This document shows positions 20,570 through 30,211 of a stretch of DNA of 64,000 nucleotides, one piece after another. Source of the DNA: Skeletonema tropicum (taxonomy: Eukaryota; Bacillariophyta; Thalassiosirophyceae; Thalassiosirales; Thalassiosiraceae); NCBI GenBank assembly GCA_037178625.1, contig CM074145.1, positions 1,426,001-1,490,000 on the forward strand, given 5' to 3'. The translations under genes were made by a program, and so were the position numbers. The first letter of the stretch is position 1. Every line of letters starts with the position of its first letter. The notes under the pieces are model-generated. The model made no database searches and had not been told where the DNA came from. It saw only the letters and a program-made list of their open reading frames with translations.

Positions 20570-20692
20570 AAAAGTTGCACAAACCCAAATCTGTGCAAAA
20601 ATGGAGGGTTTGTACCGGGGGCTAAAGGGTTAAATTTAGTTACTGGCAGCCCTTTGTACCTTGGCCCACGTGGGCCGACCGTGGAAGCTTAT

Positions 20693-21445
20693 AGTGTATG
20701 GAAAGCTTCAATTATCTCTACAGTCTCTCGGGGGTTCTAATTTATCTTGATTTTGTTCTTCCAGATGGGAGTCTTTCTGTCAATTTTGATCCAGCCATGG
20801 TAAGAGCATTAACCCCCATTAACCCTAAACGCCCACACCCGCGCGAAAAAGGGCCCCCTCCGGGGGCAATTATGTCAATGGCTATGCCCATTTTATTTCT
20901 CGATCCGACGCATTTGCCTTCTATCATGCTATTGGACTATGAATCCGCCATGTCGAGAAATATAGGGGCATCAGTTATTGTGCATATGATGATGGTAACA
21001 GCACATCATCGATAATCCTCCGACCACCGATGCATCATACCATTGCCGACAAAGACGAGCGCTGCCGTCGAACCAACATCAACAACAGTTCAGGAAATTA
21101 ATTAAGATCCCTCGCCATCGCCGGTAAGACAGGTTTAATTATCCCCATCACTGTGCATCATTTTGTTGGAGCCGATCCACTGACACAAGCGCATTTATTT
21201 TTTTTAGCCGAGATCCACGGACACAACCATTTCCGACAAAGACAAAAACACGACAGAACTGATATCAACAGGAGCATCTGCTAATGAAGAAGACCCGCTG
21301 TCATCGTTGGCGGGATAATTGTATTTGAAATTGAATGTTTGCTTTGCTTAGTAAGAAACTTAAAATGAGAGGTGAGTGCAAGAGAAGTTCTTAATATTTT
21401 ATCACACTTTATTATGGACTCACATTTATTACACATTAAATATTA
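20693..21445. other. Intergenic, no confident gene
   Basis: An open frame at 20698-21015 (+) has no recognisable domain. A GC palindrome-like patch (GGGCCCCCTCCGGGGGC) is at about 20850. Two related words, GCCGATCCACTGACACAAGCG and GCCGAGATCCACGGACACAACC, occur near 21170 and 21208, suggesting small decayed repeats. Confidence 0.4.
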
Positions 21446-22038
21446 TTAACTCTTCTTTGACTTTTTCGCATCTACTTCATTGGATGTGCTAGGTGGCTCG
21501 GGTGCTGGTCGCTTTTGATGTTTGCTGCTCTTATTCGTGTCCACGCTTGCTTTCAACTTTGATCTCAGAGACACGTCGTGCTTCGGACAATGCTCTTCCT
21601 TCCACTGACGGAAAACAACAGCAAACCTAGAATGAACAATCTTTTGCAGAATTATGCGATACACTTCGTCTATTGCACCGCGCTGGAACGACATTGGGCT
21701 GGATTGACACAGGTTTACAAACTTGTGGCAAAGGTGCTTGTTGTCCATGACGAGACGCTTCCCCTCTCTAAAACAATTGCGCAGGTTTTGAGTCATGAGA
21801 TCATGTGCAACTTACTCTCATTCTTTTCCTCACTATCTTCTTCATACTTCTTCAGTGCACTAAAAATTGACCAACCTACAAAGCTATTGACTTCGTTATT
21901 TTCGTCTGCGATGCTGAGATTGGAAGTCTGCTTCCGTGCGAACAACTCTGGATTTCTCTTCCTCCGAGCCAACTGCAATGCCGATGTGAGCCAGTCCTTG
22001 TACAGTTTTGATAACATCAAACCTAGAGGAGCATACAT
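21446..22038 (-). pseudogene. C-terminal part of an unidentified transposon-like ORF, cut at the copy B boundary
   Basis: Two minus-strand frames (22038-21793, 21796-21446) abut and probably belonged to one protein separated by one base. The first reads NSFVGWSIFSALKKYEED, a segment like the conserved VGW block in transposon proteins. The second ends in a Lys/Ser-rich tail (KSSKHQKRPAPEPPS, DAKKSKKS). Upstream coding sequence stops where copy B of the large duplication begins (22057), so the block edge truncates this gene. I do not recognise the family. Confidence 0.5.
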
Positions 22039-22288
22039 CCTGGATGAGATTCGCTTAGCCGGGGCAGCGCAGAAAAAGCCAGCTCACACACAGCTCACGC
22101 ACAGCTCACAATGATGATCGATATCGATGCGATAGCCATCACTGCAATGACATTGTAATGCAATGCAATTAGCTCTCTAGTATTCCTTCTGCGTACCCCA
22201 AGTGTCTTGTTCATCAAAGAAGCGATAGTGCATTCACCATCATTCTCAGAGCGTGGTGAGCCGCCAACAAAATAAGAAAACGAAAAAA

Positions 22289-23380
22289 ATGGCCAGTCAA
22301 CGAAGATTCTTCCAACAATTCATCACCAACCTAAGTAAACGTCCACGGACAAAGTTGGCACTACAGCTATCGGCATCAGCAGCCGTAGCTTCGATGCCAA
22401 TCATTTATTGGTCACACAATGCAAGAAAAGAACGTGCAGAGCGTGAGCATGAAGTTGCCACTAGAATACGGTGCGTTATTTTCATGTAAAAATTGCTATC
22501 CCGTGCATTACTTCTTTGTTTTTCTCACTATTTCAATGCCATTGCAACCTATCATGACTAAAACGCACGCAACAAACGCATGCATAACAGCATCCCTTCT
22601 GTACAAACAATAGATGATTTGATGGTGGAGAAATGTCAACCAGGTGATGTTATATTATTCGACCGACGTAGTGAATGCTGTGCCGCTGGCTTTTCTGCCG
22701 CCCTGGGTTGCCTACTTGGAAAAACAATATTATGCGACGAAGAGGACGGGACGCGGAGTGTGGAACGTGGCAGCTATGAACATTGTGGTGTAGTTGTCCC
22801 AGGTTTGTCTGACGCACCGGGAGCGCAGCACGATCCATCCAATTTGTGTCTGCTGGAGGCTACGTCTGGAAATGGTATTGTTTGTCGTCCACTTTTGACA
22901 CGGTTGGAAATGTCACGATCTCGTTCAGTTATGCTGTTACCCTTATCATGTCCAGGAGAACATCGTCAACAAGATGTGATCACCAGTCTTGATGATGAGT
23001 CTGAATTAAGTGAAAAGACTAAATTTCTCAAGAAAACAATGAATGATGAACTAATCAAATTTCGAGACAAGTGGCTGGCTGACTCACAATCTCAGGGATA
23101 TGAAAATCAACATTCCTATCTATCCATCATGGGGGCATTCCTCTACTTGACAAATCTATATCCCACATTTCCCATACCTGTTAGTCCATCGGCATGGTTG
23201 GTCGTGAGTGCATTGCAGGAATGTGGTGCGGCAATGAAATTGAATGAAAAACAGGCGCAGCAGACCAGAGTGGAGGATTTCACAAGGGATGGACGATTCT
23301 TTGAGAAGAATTCGGTGAGGTTGCGACCTGGATGGAAATTTTTGAGTCCAGTGGCTATGAGAGAGACCAGTGTTTCATAG
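22289..23380 (+). CDS. Permuted papain-fold-like (YiiX/NlpC-P60 type) protein, copy B, intact
   Basis: Two exons, 22289-22470 and 22591-23380, with a 120 bp intron (GTGCGT...AACAG); 323 residues. Splicing gives ...TRIPSVQTIDDLMVEKC in frame. Residues about 23-41 are hydrophobic (membrane anchor or organelle signal). The body shows PGDVILFD (about 78-85), YEHCGVVV with His about 125, then LEATSGNGIV. Near the C-terminus SPSAWLVVSALQECG aligns with the CSxLVxxAL motif of permuted papain-like amidases. The nucleophile cysteine is replaced by Ser (about 261), so catalysis by the usual mechanism is doubtful. Family assignment is by motif only. The substrate is unknown. Confidence 0.72.
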
Positions 23381-23697
23381 AGAAGAAATACGTAAGACAC
23401 TCAATTTTGGACATTCACGTAAGATGGACATGAGCAATAATAAACTACTGACTCTCGAATTGGCATCCACAGTCGCTTAGCAATCGTATTGTATAGGTTG
23501 ACACTTGAACTGTTAATTTTTTCTCCTCTACACATAAAATATAAAAATGAGCCAACATTCCCCACTCCACAAGGTGAACATTGGCCGCGACACTTCTGCT
23601 TTCGACTCCTATCTTTAACGAAACGCACGCCATGGAAGCATCTCACTCATAGCTTGCGACATATACATCCGTCACTCATTGAGATCTGACACCGTAT

Positions 23698-24258
23698 TTA
23701 CAAATAGTTAAGATCTCCACAATCAGATTGGCCGGCGGGGAAATAAACTGGGTCAGTAACCAAAACACCGGGTCCCGTATGGCAGGATGAATATTGCTCC
23801 TGCTCTCCATCCGTTGCTTGCACATACTTCCTGTCATTTGTAACTTCATCAATTGCTTCTTGTTCAGTACCATGTTCACCTAGTGTTCCGCCATCGATAG
23901 ATTGTAGTTGGTATGTGCCATTCTCCATATCGACAATGTATATGACACAGGCCTTAAATGTCAACCCATCATCACGACAATACGGCGGGTAAGACATGGA
24001 CATGGAGTGGCTAAAGCTAAAACCCTTGCCGCCCTTGCTTCCCTTCCCACTCTTGGGTGATGACGACTTGCCTGACTTGGAATAAGACATGGAGTAGCTG
24101 TATGATCCTTTTCCGCTTTTTGTTGACTTCTTGCTCCCCTTGCTTGGCGAAGACATCATGGATAGCTCCCTGCGAACGCCGAGGCGACGGTTGTCTTTTG
24201 CTTCAGCGATGGAGGCTGCGGCCAAAAAGACCACAAGGATGGATGTGATTAGATTCAT
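23698..24258 (-). CDS. Secreted Ser/Gly/Lys-rich silaffin-like protein, copy B, intact
   Basis: The product is 186 residues. The signal peptide MNLITSILVVFLAAASIAEA is clear. Residues about 35-85 are almost only Ser, Gly, Lys and Tyr, with spaced lysines (KGSKKSTKSGKGS, SKSGKSSSPKSGKGSKGGKG) and SMSY repeats. The C-terminal 95 residues form a small folded-looking domain with four cysteines (YCRDDGLTFKACVIYIVD, SSCHTG, QSDCGD). Silaffins and other diatom biosilica proteins have lysines spaced by two residues in Ser-rich stretches, used for polyamine modification and phosphorylation. A cell-wall role is therefore a reasonable inference but not shown. Confidence 0.7.
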   Translation of the reverse strand: MNLITSILVVFLAAASIAEAKDNRRLGVRRELSMMSSPSKGSKKSTKSGKGSYSYSMSYSKSGKSSSPKSGKGSKGGKGFSFSHSMSMSYPPYCRDDGLTFKACVIYIVDMENGTYQLQSIDGGTLGEHGTEQEAIDEVTNDRKYVQATDGEQEQYSSCHTGPGVLVTDPVYFPAGQSDCGDLNYL

Positions 24259-24603
24259 TATATGATGTTAGTGAGATGAAAGGTCGACTGTAATTATGAT
24301 GTGTATATACTTCCGAGCCACGCCCTGTCTATTATTATACTATTGGTAGATACTACTTCTTGTGCAATTGCTGTTGGTCCAGGTCGGCTTGCAAAGAAGT
24401 TTTTCATTTTATCGTAGCACAATTCAAATTTCGAGCCGAGCCGGCCTTCTTTCTTGGTTACAACAGTTTCCAATTGTTTGAGTGCCGGGAGTGTCACACC
24501 CCAAATAATATGTGCATCACGCATCGCTGCCGTCGGTCACCCTACATAGGATCTTCAGACACCTGTCTGAGTCACTTGAAGGACTCAGCACAAGTGCTGA
24601 GAC

Positions 24604-25203
24604 CAGGGTTGTGTACCCACGTGAAATACCCCTGGGTAGGTAGGTATGGGTAGTATCCAAAATGTTCACCCCAATAGGTAGGTGGATGTGGGTATCTACC
24701 CATACCCACCTCTATTTTGCTGGGTTTTGGGTAGGTGTGGGTACCTACAAAGATCTTCAGTGTAGCACTGTCAATTCCAGCTCTACGTGCACCAAACGCC
24801 TTCGTCGAGGGTTTCTTTAGTACATGCACCTGGTTTGATCATCATCATGTGCAAAAATTGAGTCCTCATCGTCTTATTTCTCTCGGCTGTAGATTCTGGT
24901 CTGTGGTGGAGAATGTAATATGCATTCATTTTGTATGCAGTTCAAGTGAAACTGCATCGAGTTTACTTGCAATACACATTTTCACTACTCCTGTTACCTC
25001 CTCCAGCACCTTTTGCGTCCGTTTGATCCCTTTTCAACGTACCCATCCAGTGTCCAAAAGAGCACCTTCTCGGGTAGGTGGGTATGGGTATCTACCCATT
25101 CAAAAAACCCGCCGGGTAGGTACTTTTTGGGTATACCCACACCCGGTACCTACCCATTTTTCGGGTACTTCAGGCTGGGTACCACGGTGGGTACACAACC
25201 CTG
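24604..25203. mobile_element. 600 bp non-autonomous hAT-like element nested in the Mutator-like element
   Basis: Inverted ends CAGGGTTGTGTACCCAC at 24604 and GTGGGTACACAACCCTG at 25203 are flanked by the 8 bp duplication GCTGAGAC (24596-24603, 25204-25211). CAGGG ends and an 8 bp duplication fit hAT. The interior is rich in GGGTAGGT/ACCTACCC words at 24640-24740 and 25070-25160, in both orientations. These subterminal repeats could form hairpins or serve as transposase-binding sites. No coding capacity. Confidence 0.88.
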
Positions 25204-25308
25204 GCTGAGACCCTACACTATTTTACAGATTTAGTTGAGGGGCATCTAACAAATTACTAGTTGTTTGAGGAGCTACCGGCTGTGTCGAGGGTTTGCAATT
25301 TTGCTCAT

Positions 25309-26292
25309 TAGGCCTGGGCAAAAATACAATCTTGTATTTCGGGCATCTGGAGATTTGACAAATACAAAAAATACAAAATAAATACAAAATCGCTAAAGTT
25401 TAGCGATTTCGTATTGGTTCCTACGTACATCACGTAGAAGATGATTCAAAAAGAACTCTTGCAGGGAAAGTAAGTACATAGTTGCCACGACGCCGGAGGA
25501 GATGATTCAAATGGACCAAATGGATACAAACATAAACTTATCTTATTCAGAGTAATTAAAGTAAAACAAATCAATCATACTTATTCACACGTTCCATCAG
25601 ACGAAGCTCGAGTGTCTCTTGAAGTCCACTCTCTCCAATTGTTTCGATGATAAACTTGACTTGGCTGAAGACTCTCTCGACCGAAGCGCTTGTGATTGGG
25701 ATGAGCACCACAAGACGAGCTACTAGAGACAAGTAGGTGAAATTCTTGCGGTAACAACGCCACCACTCCCATGCCCTGCGGGTTGCTTCAATGCGGTCGT
25801 CTCTCCATGTTTTATTTCCGTGCTTTTCAGGATCTTGCTGCTTCATCGTCTCCAGATTCGCATCATATTCCTTTGCACCTTCCACCTCAGACCAGAATGA
25901 TTGCGTCATGGTTGATTATTATTATCTTCTTGTGTGATGATGCAATTGTGGCGTTCATTGGTATGAGTTGGTGTGCAACAAGCACATCTTGCCGCATTCG
26001 CATTAACATGATCCCAAATAATTCTACAAGATTGAATTTCAAATGCGTTGAGTTGTTTACAAGAGTTGTTTACAAGACTCGCCTCCTGAGATTGGCGGAT
26101 GGCAGTCAAGTTCTATTGAGGTGATGGAGTTCTCCAGCAGGGCGGTGTATGGAAGGGCTGTGACGAGGGTTGTGGAAAGATCAGTGACTCGTGACTACAC
26201 ATACTACAGAAGACGTGGGAATACGTAAGCAGTCACGAATATATTTTTTTTGTATTTTGGCCATATCCATTTTGTATTTTTGCCCAGGCCTA
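25309..26292. mobile_element. 984 bp hAT element nested in the Mutator-like element
   Basis: Perfect inverted ends TAGGCCTGGGCAAAAATAC (25309) and GTATTTTTGCCCAGGCCTA (26292) are flanked by TTGCTCAT at 25301-25308 and 26293-26300, a perfect 8 bp target duplication. Beyond the ends are runs of AAATACAAA. The interior keeps only the 3' end of a transposase gene (25571-25909 -), so it is an internal-deletion derivative. Confidence 0.95.
25571..25909 (-). pseudogene. hAT transposase C-terminal dimerisation domain fragment
   Basis: 112 residues. The diagnostic segment is LVVLIPITSASVERVFSQVK followed by LQETLELRLMERVN, the hAT C-terminal dimerisation region. Upstream is WWRCYRKNFTYLSLVARLV. The catalytic core and BED finger are absent. 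It lies inside the 984 bp hAT element with clear ends, so it is the residue of its transposase and cannot act by itself. Confidence 0.88.
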
Positions 26293-26587
26293 TTGCTCAT
26301 CCATTTTGTTAGTGATCTTACTACGGTGAAACCCATCCTACAGCATCTTTCAACATAGCATCCCCAGATCGGCAAGCCGTCTTTGAACATTTTGCGTTAT
26401 TGTTCTAAAGGGTATATGTCAGCGTTTGCGCCCCGCATTGGCGGGGGAATGGCTAAGACTACGCTTAATAACACCATTACCATGGTCTCGACGGAGGGTG
26501 CCGAGATCGTCGACGACGGAGCATTCGACTCTACGCTCAATAAACCATCATATCCCCCAACAACCGGCGGTGCAATCATTAACTAGT

Positions 26588-26850
26588 ACCCATGGCGAGG
26601 TGTTGGTGGCAGGGTAACATCAACAAAGCGCCATTAATGGAAATATTAACACAACACTGATTTTTGGGGCATTTTTGGCATCTCTAACGTAGTTGTGTCC
26701 ACTCTACACTCCATGTGCAATGATATCCACCAAGAATTGAAGGTGCATCCATTATATAACACCCATGGCGAGATCTCAGTGGCAGGGTAACGTCAACAAA
26801 GTGCCACTGATGGAATAATAACACAACACCTGTCACCTGTTTTTTGGCTC
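26588..26850 (+). repeat. Two diverged direct repeats spaced 173 bp
   Basis: Units beginning ACCCATGGCGAG at 26588 and 26761 share GTGGCAGGGTAAC, ATCAACAAAG/GTCAACAAAG, GCCA and TTAACACAACA/ATAACACAACA. They lie in the interior of the Mutator-like element. Function unknown. Confidence 0.65.
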
Positions 26851-27707
26851 TTTTGACCCTCCATCTTAGTGGTGTTCATGTGGAGAGACAAACAATAATA
26901 ACAACCCCCCAGCGCCTCTCCTCAACCAACCATGATATGAACTAATAATTCTACTACTTGGAGGGAATAATAAATCCCCCCCATGCTCCCAAAACACCAA
27001 CACCATGTCATGTACATAATTTTCAAGTTATGTACATGAAAAAAATAGTGACCACAACAATCAACCAATAAGCAATGGATCTTAACGCTCTAAACAATAA
27101 AGTAGCTTTATACTATCATAAATAACAGTTTGCGCCTATATTTATCAAAGGGAATCATGGAGGGGGAGTGAAATGGATGTCATCACATTATCATGTTAAT
27201 TTATTAGCAAAATAATAAATATTTTTTTTATGGAGTGAGCTCAACAGCTGCAGCAGAAAGCCGTAGCACTTTTATTCAGATGGGTATTGTGTACAATTTA
27301 AGCTATTGGTCGCCGTTATTGGTGCTATGTGGGCGATGACATTGACATGGCGCAAATCGGCCGTAGGAGAGGTTTTGACGGCATGTTGCAAACCCTCGGC
27401 GCAGTTTTTTGCTACTCCTAAAATAGTGTAGGGTCTCTGCATATCTGCAGAGTCCCTCTGAAGAGGACTCCCAGATATGACAGAAGACCTTATGTAGGGT
27501 GGCCGTCGGTCACGACTCATGACAGCAACAGCGCTAGCTGACAATCATCTCTAGAAATAAGTAGTGACATACAACATAATTCGCAACATCAACAACTAAC
27601 CTGCGTCCACTGCCACTCTAGGCACCACAGTACATCGCCAGTAACGTTGACGTTGCTATACTCTAACTTGATGATTGGAAATGAACGATTGTTGAAGTAG
27701 CAGAACA

Positions 27708-28712
27708 ATGAATGAGCCCACAATCAACCTCTCAGATCTACCAGACGAGATCATCCACAACATATTCACCTATGCTGCCGAATCTCCATCCTACGTCGGA
27801 CCATGCATCTGTTATCAACTTCGTCCTCTCTCCAAGAAATGGAAAGCAGATTTAGACATTGGAAGGAACAACTTGTGGTCCTTGGCAACTGATAATTTAT
27901 CGCTCGATTATTGGCCTAGATGTGGAAGTGGGACTGCATCTGTTGATACTCATGCAGCAGCAGCAGCAGCAGCAGAATTAAAAGAGAATGGCAGTAGAAA
28001 ACGTCCTAGAAATACCACCACTCGAACTCGTCGATCGGCAAGAATTCAACCAGCCTCACCACTTGAAAAATATAAACACGCTTACAATCTACTAATGTCA
28101 CGCACTGAAACGGCCCTCCTGGAATTAACCGAACACGCCCACTCGTCCAAAAAACCTCTATCATTCTCATTAATGAAGAAGATTCTCAAGGAATTTTCAC
28201 CGATAGCAATCAACCGCCGCGTTAGGACCGGGGGAACGTTCTTGGTGGAGGTTTGTCGTAGTCGACACGTACAAGAGTCGGTCATATTAAAATGTGCCAA
28301 GTTGTTGATAGAGGAACATGGTGCCAACCCAAACGTTCCCAGTGCTGAAGTTGGACAAGGACTCGCATCTTCTACTACTTTAACCCTAGGGAAACGATCG
28401 GCTGCATCGAGTGAAGTGACATGCTACACAAGTAGCCAGGGGAAAGAATTATATGCCATTGTAATTGCTGCGGCAAGGGCTATGCCATCGGTGGTCAAGT
28501 ACCTATTATCTTGTAGAAATATTTATGCTTCTTTGAGAGGATCAAGTAGATTTCGGCTGTTTTCCAATCCAAGAAAAAGTGTCAAGGGGGTGGATTTGTC
28601 TGCGTTGGAGTTTGCAATGAAGATGAGGGAGGCAGAGATTGAAAATGAGATTAGTGCGGTAGATTTGAAGGGTTTGAATAGGGTCATTTCATTATTGAAG
28701 AAGGCAGAATGA
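27708..28712 (+). CDS. F-box-like protein, copy B, intact
   Basis: The product is 334 residues from ATG 27708. The N-terminus INLSDLPDEIIHNIFTYAAE followed by LRPLSKKWKEDL-like and LWSLA segments fits an F-box. Such proteins commonly bind Skp1 in SCF ubiquitin ligases. After an alanine run (GCA repeats, 7 codons) and a basic stretch (RKRPRNTTTRTRRSARI) comes a helical C-terminus with degenerate ankyrin-like helices (VILKCAKLLIEEHGANPNV; MPSVVKYLLSCRN). Substrates are unknown. Copy A is identical except for a few substitutions, a shorter Ala run and a frameshift. Confidence 0.7.
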   Translation: MNEPTINLSDLPDEIIHNIFTYAAESPSYVGPCICYQLRPLSKKWKADLDIGRNNLWSLATDNLSLDYWPRCGSGTASVDTHAAAAAAAELKENGSRKRPRNTTTRTRRSARIQPASPLEKYKHAYNLLMSRTETALLELTEHAHSSKKPLSFSLMKKILKEFSPIAINRRVRTGGTFLVEVCRSRHVQESVILKCAKLLIEEHGANPNVPSAEVGQGLASSTTLTLGKRSAASSEVTCYTSSQGKELYAIVIAAARAMPSVVKYLLSCRNIYASLRGSSRFRLFSNPRKSVKGVDLSALEFAMKMREAEIENEISAVDLKGLNRVISLLKKAE

Positions 28713-29113
28713 GTAAAACAAACAGAGAGTCCACCTCCGAACAAAACAAATGCTGTTGATAGTACAAATTTTTATTGGAGTGTTTGGAAAGCATCCACCC
28801 AACAGCCAAGGTATACAGAAATCCTCAACAACCTGTAGCAGACTGCCATTCAGCGCTACTCTGACTGTTTTCCATCGTTCATACTTCATACGTTGTATTG
28901 GAATGAGTGGGTCATCATTCCCGGAATGAGGTTGCAAAATTTCTTCGATGCTTATCTGACTGTCTTCAAAGAGTTCAATTAGAACAAGGCAGTGATGGAA
29001 ATGAGTATTGGACTACTATCTATCCTAGAGTTGAGCAAATCGCCACATTCTGAAATGAGTTGTAATCATAGTTTTGCTTATTAATGAAGCCTGTCGTTAC
29101 AATCTACTTCATC

Positions 29114-30211
29114 TCACAAAGTTGGGTCTCCAAATGGTCCAAAGCATTCCGATAAGTAGCCCGATCCAAACTCCAATATCTCCGCATCATCACACCGTGC
29201 TGGTATACTACCCGTACCACCGACTAATTCTGGCAATGTAAAGAATTGAAACGATAATCCAAGTACAACTACGCTAATAAAGCCAAACAAGACTAGTGCC
29301 ACGACACCCTCAGCATCATTTTCATTTGGATCAACATCTAAAGCACCTGCTCCTGGCACAGACGAAAGTATCCGCTGACGAACCATACCCGCCCAATCGT
29401 CTACATCATACTTTGGTGGTCGTCGAGATACATCCACCCAGGAGGCCAATTCTTGTGCTACTCTACGATTTTGTATCCTATTCTTGTCGGCTTCGTAGAC
29501 CAAGTCTATAGATTCTTTGATTGTCACTGCGAAAGATTTTTCACCGACGCTATCTGCCTCGTCTTGTACTTGTTTGATTGTCAGTATCGTATTTCCCTCG
29601 ACACAAGAAATGGGAAGAGTTATATTACCCGTTGTGAATGCATTCGAAAATGTAGCAAACACAGCCTTCCAACTGAAAGTGGAAATTACAGCCGGATCTG
29701 GACGTTTGACATTGATTTTCCACCCTGCGAAATCTCCCAAGTTGTACAGCCAAGTAGAACCAGATGGAATCCAAGTTGCATTCCATCGAACATTGATGGA
29801 TTGCTCATTGAGTTTCTCGCACCGTATTAAGTTTGTTTTGTAGTTGTCAAATAGATTGAAGCAGTCTGTATTACGAGAGGATGTAAATTTGTCGTATTCG
29901 GATGCAGATAGTTTCGTGGCCGATACAAAGTCGGATGAATATGATACACATTCTATCATTCTATTATTGTCGAGTTTATTTCGAATCTGTGTGATGGGTA
30001 TCGTCGATGCATCACTACTTCGATCCTCTTGCAGTTGTTGTGTATTTGAATCGTTAATAATGGACTTGATGTGATTGATTTGTTCCTCTATTCTTCCAGC
30101 AGAAGAAGAAGAGGGGACGCTGAAGCAATTTGTTGTGTAGGCATTCTGGAAGACAAAGAATGCAGTTGCAAAGAAGCAAAAACGGGCATTGCGGTTTGTT
30201 ATTGGCATCAT
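29114..30211 (-). CDS. Unknown protein with signal peptide and C-terminal membrane segment, copy B
   Basis: The product is 365 residues from ATG 30211. It matches copy A (4697-5794) except for Ile to Asn and Asp to Glu changes. The N-terminal hydrophobic signal and C-terminal membrane span are as described for copy A. Unlike in copy A, no inverted-repeat element lies upstream. The 5' flank runs directly into the shared HSF upstream region. Confidence 0.8.
   Translation of the reverse strand: MMPITNRNARFCFFATAFFVFQNAYTTNCFSVPSSSSAGRIEEQINHIKSIINDSNTQQLQEDRSSDASTIPITQIRNKLDNNRMIECVSYSSDFVSATKLSASEYDKFTSSRNTDCFNLFDNYKTNLIRCEKLNEQSINVRWNATWIPSGSTWLYNLGDFAGWKINVKRPDPAVISTFSWKAVFATFSNAFTTGNITLPISCVEGNTILTIKQVQDEADSVGEKSFAVTIKESIDLVYEADKNRIQNRRVAQELASWVDVSRRPPKYDVDDWAGMVRQRILSSVPGAGALDVDPNENDAEGVVALVLFGFISVVVLGLSFQFFTLPELVGGTGSIPARCDDAEILEFGSGYLSECFGPFGDPTL

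Larger units (their letters stand above)
17078..20690. mobile_element. ISL2EU-like DNA transposon with DDE transposase and divergent SWIM gene
   Basis: The ends form an inverted repeat: AAGCTTCCACGGT at 17078-17090 and its complement at 20678-20690. A second shared inverted segment, TTGCACAGATTTGGGTTTG, lies near 17114 and its complement near 20575-20595. Flanking AT dinucleotides (17076-17077, 20691-20692) fit a 2 bp target duplication, though the palindromic ends leave it ambiguous. Inside are a DDE_Tnp_4-type transposase (18894-19703 +) and a SAP/SWIM-like ORF (17233-18569 -) transcribed divergently. A LINE end (20109-20569) has inserted into the right part. Both genes show frame breaks, so the element is probably inactive. 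Confidence 0.75.
24538..27501. mobile_element. Mutator-like element with long inverted repeats, only in copy B
   Basis: It is flanked by a 9 bp direct repeat GCCGTCGGT at 24529-24537 and 27502-27510. Copy A has GCCGTTGGT as an empty site at 3104-3112. The ends are inverted repeats starting CACCCTACATA at 24538 and closing TATGTAGGGTG at 27501. Similarity continues inward (CCTACACTATTTTA; CGAGGGTTTGCAA) for roughly 170 bp once nested elements are removed. Two hAT-like elements sit in the left inverted repeat. A 9 bp duplication and long inverted repeats are typical of MULEs. No transposase is present, so it is non-autonomous. The core without nested DNA is about 1.36 kb. Confidence 0.85.

Noticed and set aside
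24604..25203. Internal telomere repeat array or CRISPR-like array
   Set aside because: The GGGTAGGT words are irregular, occur in both orientations and lie within the defined ends and target duplication of a hAT-like element; there are no repeat-spacer units.
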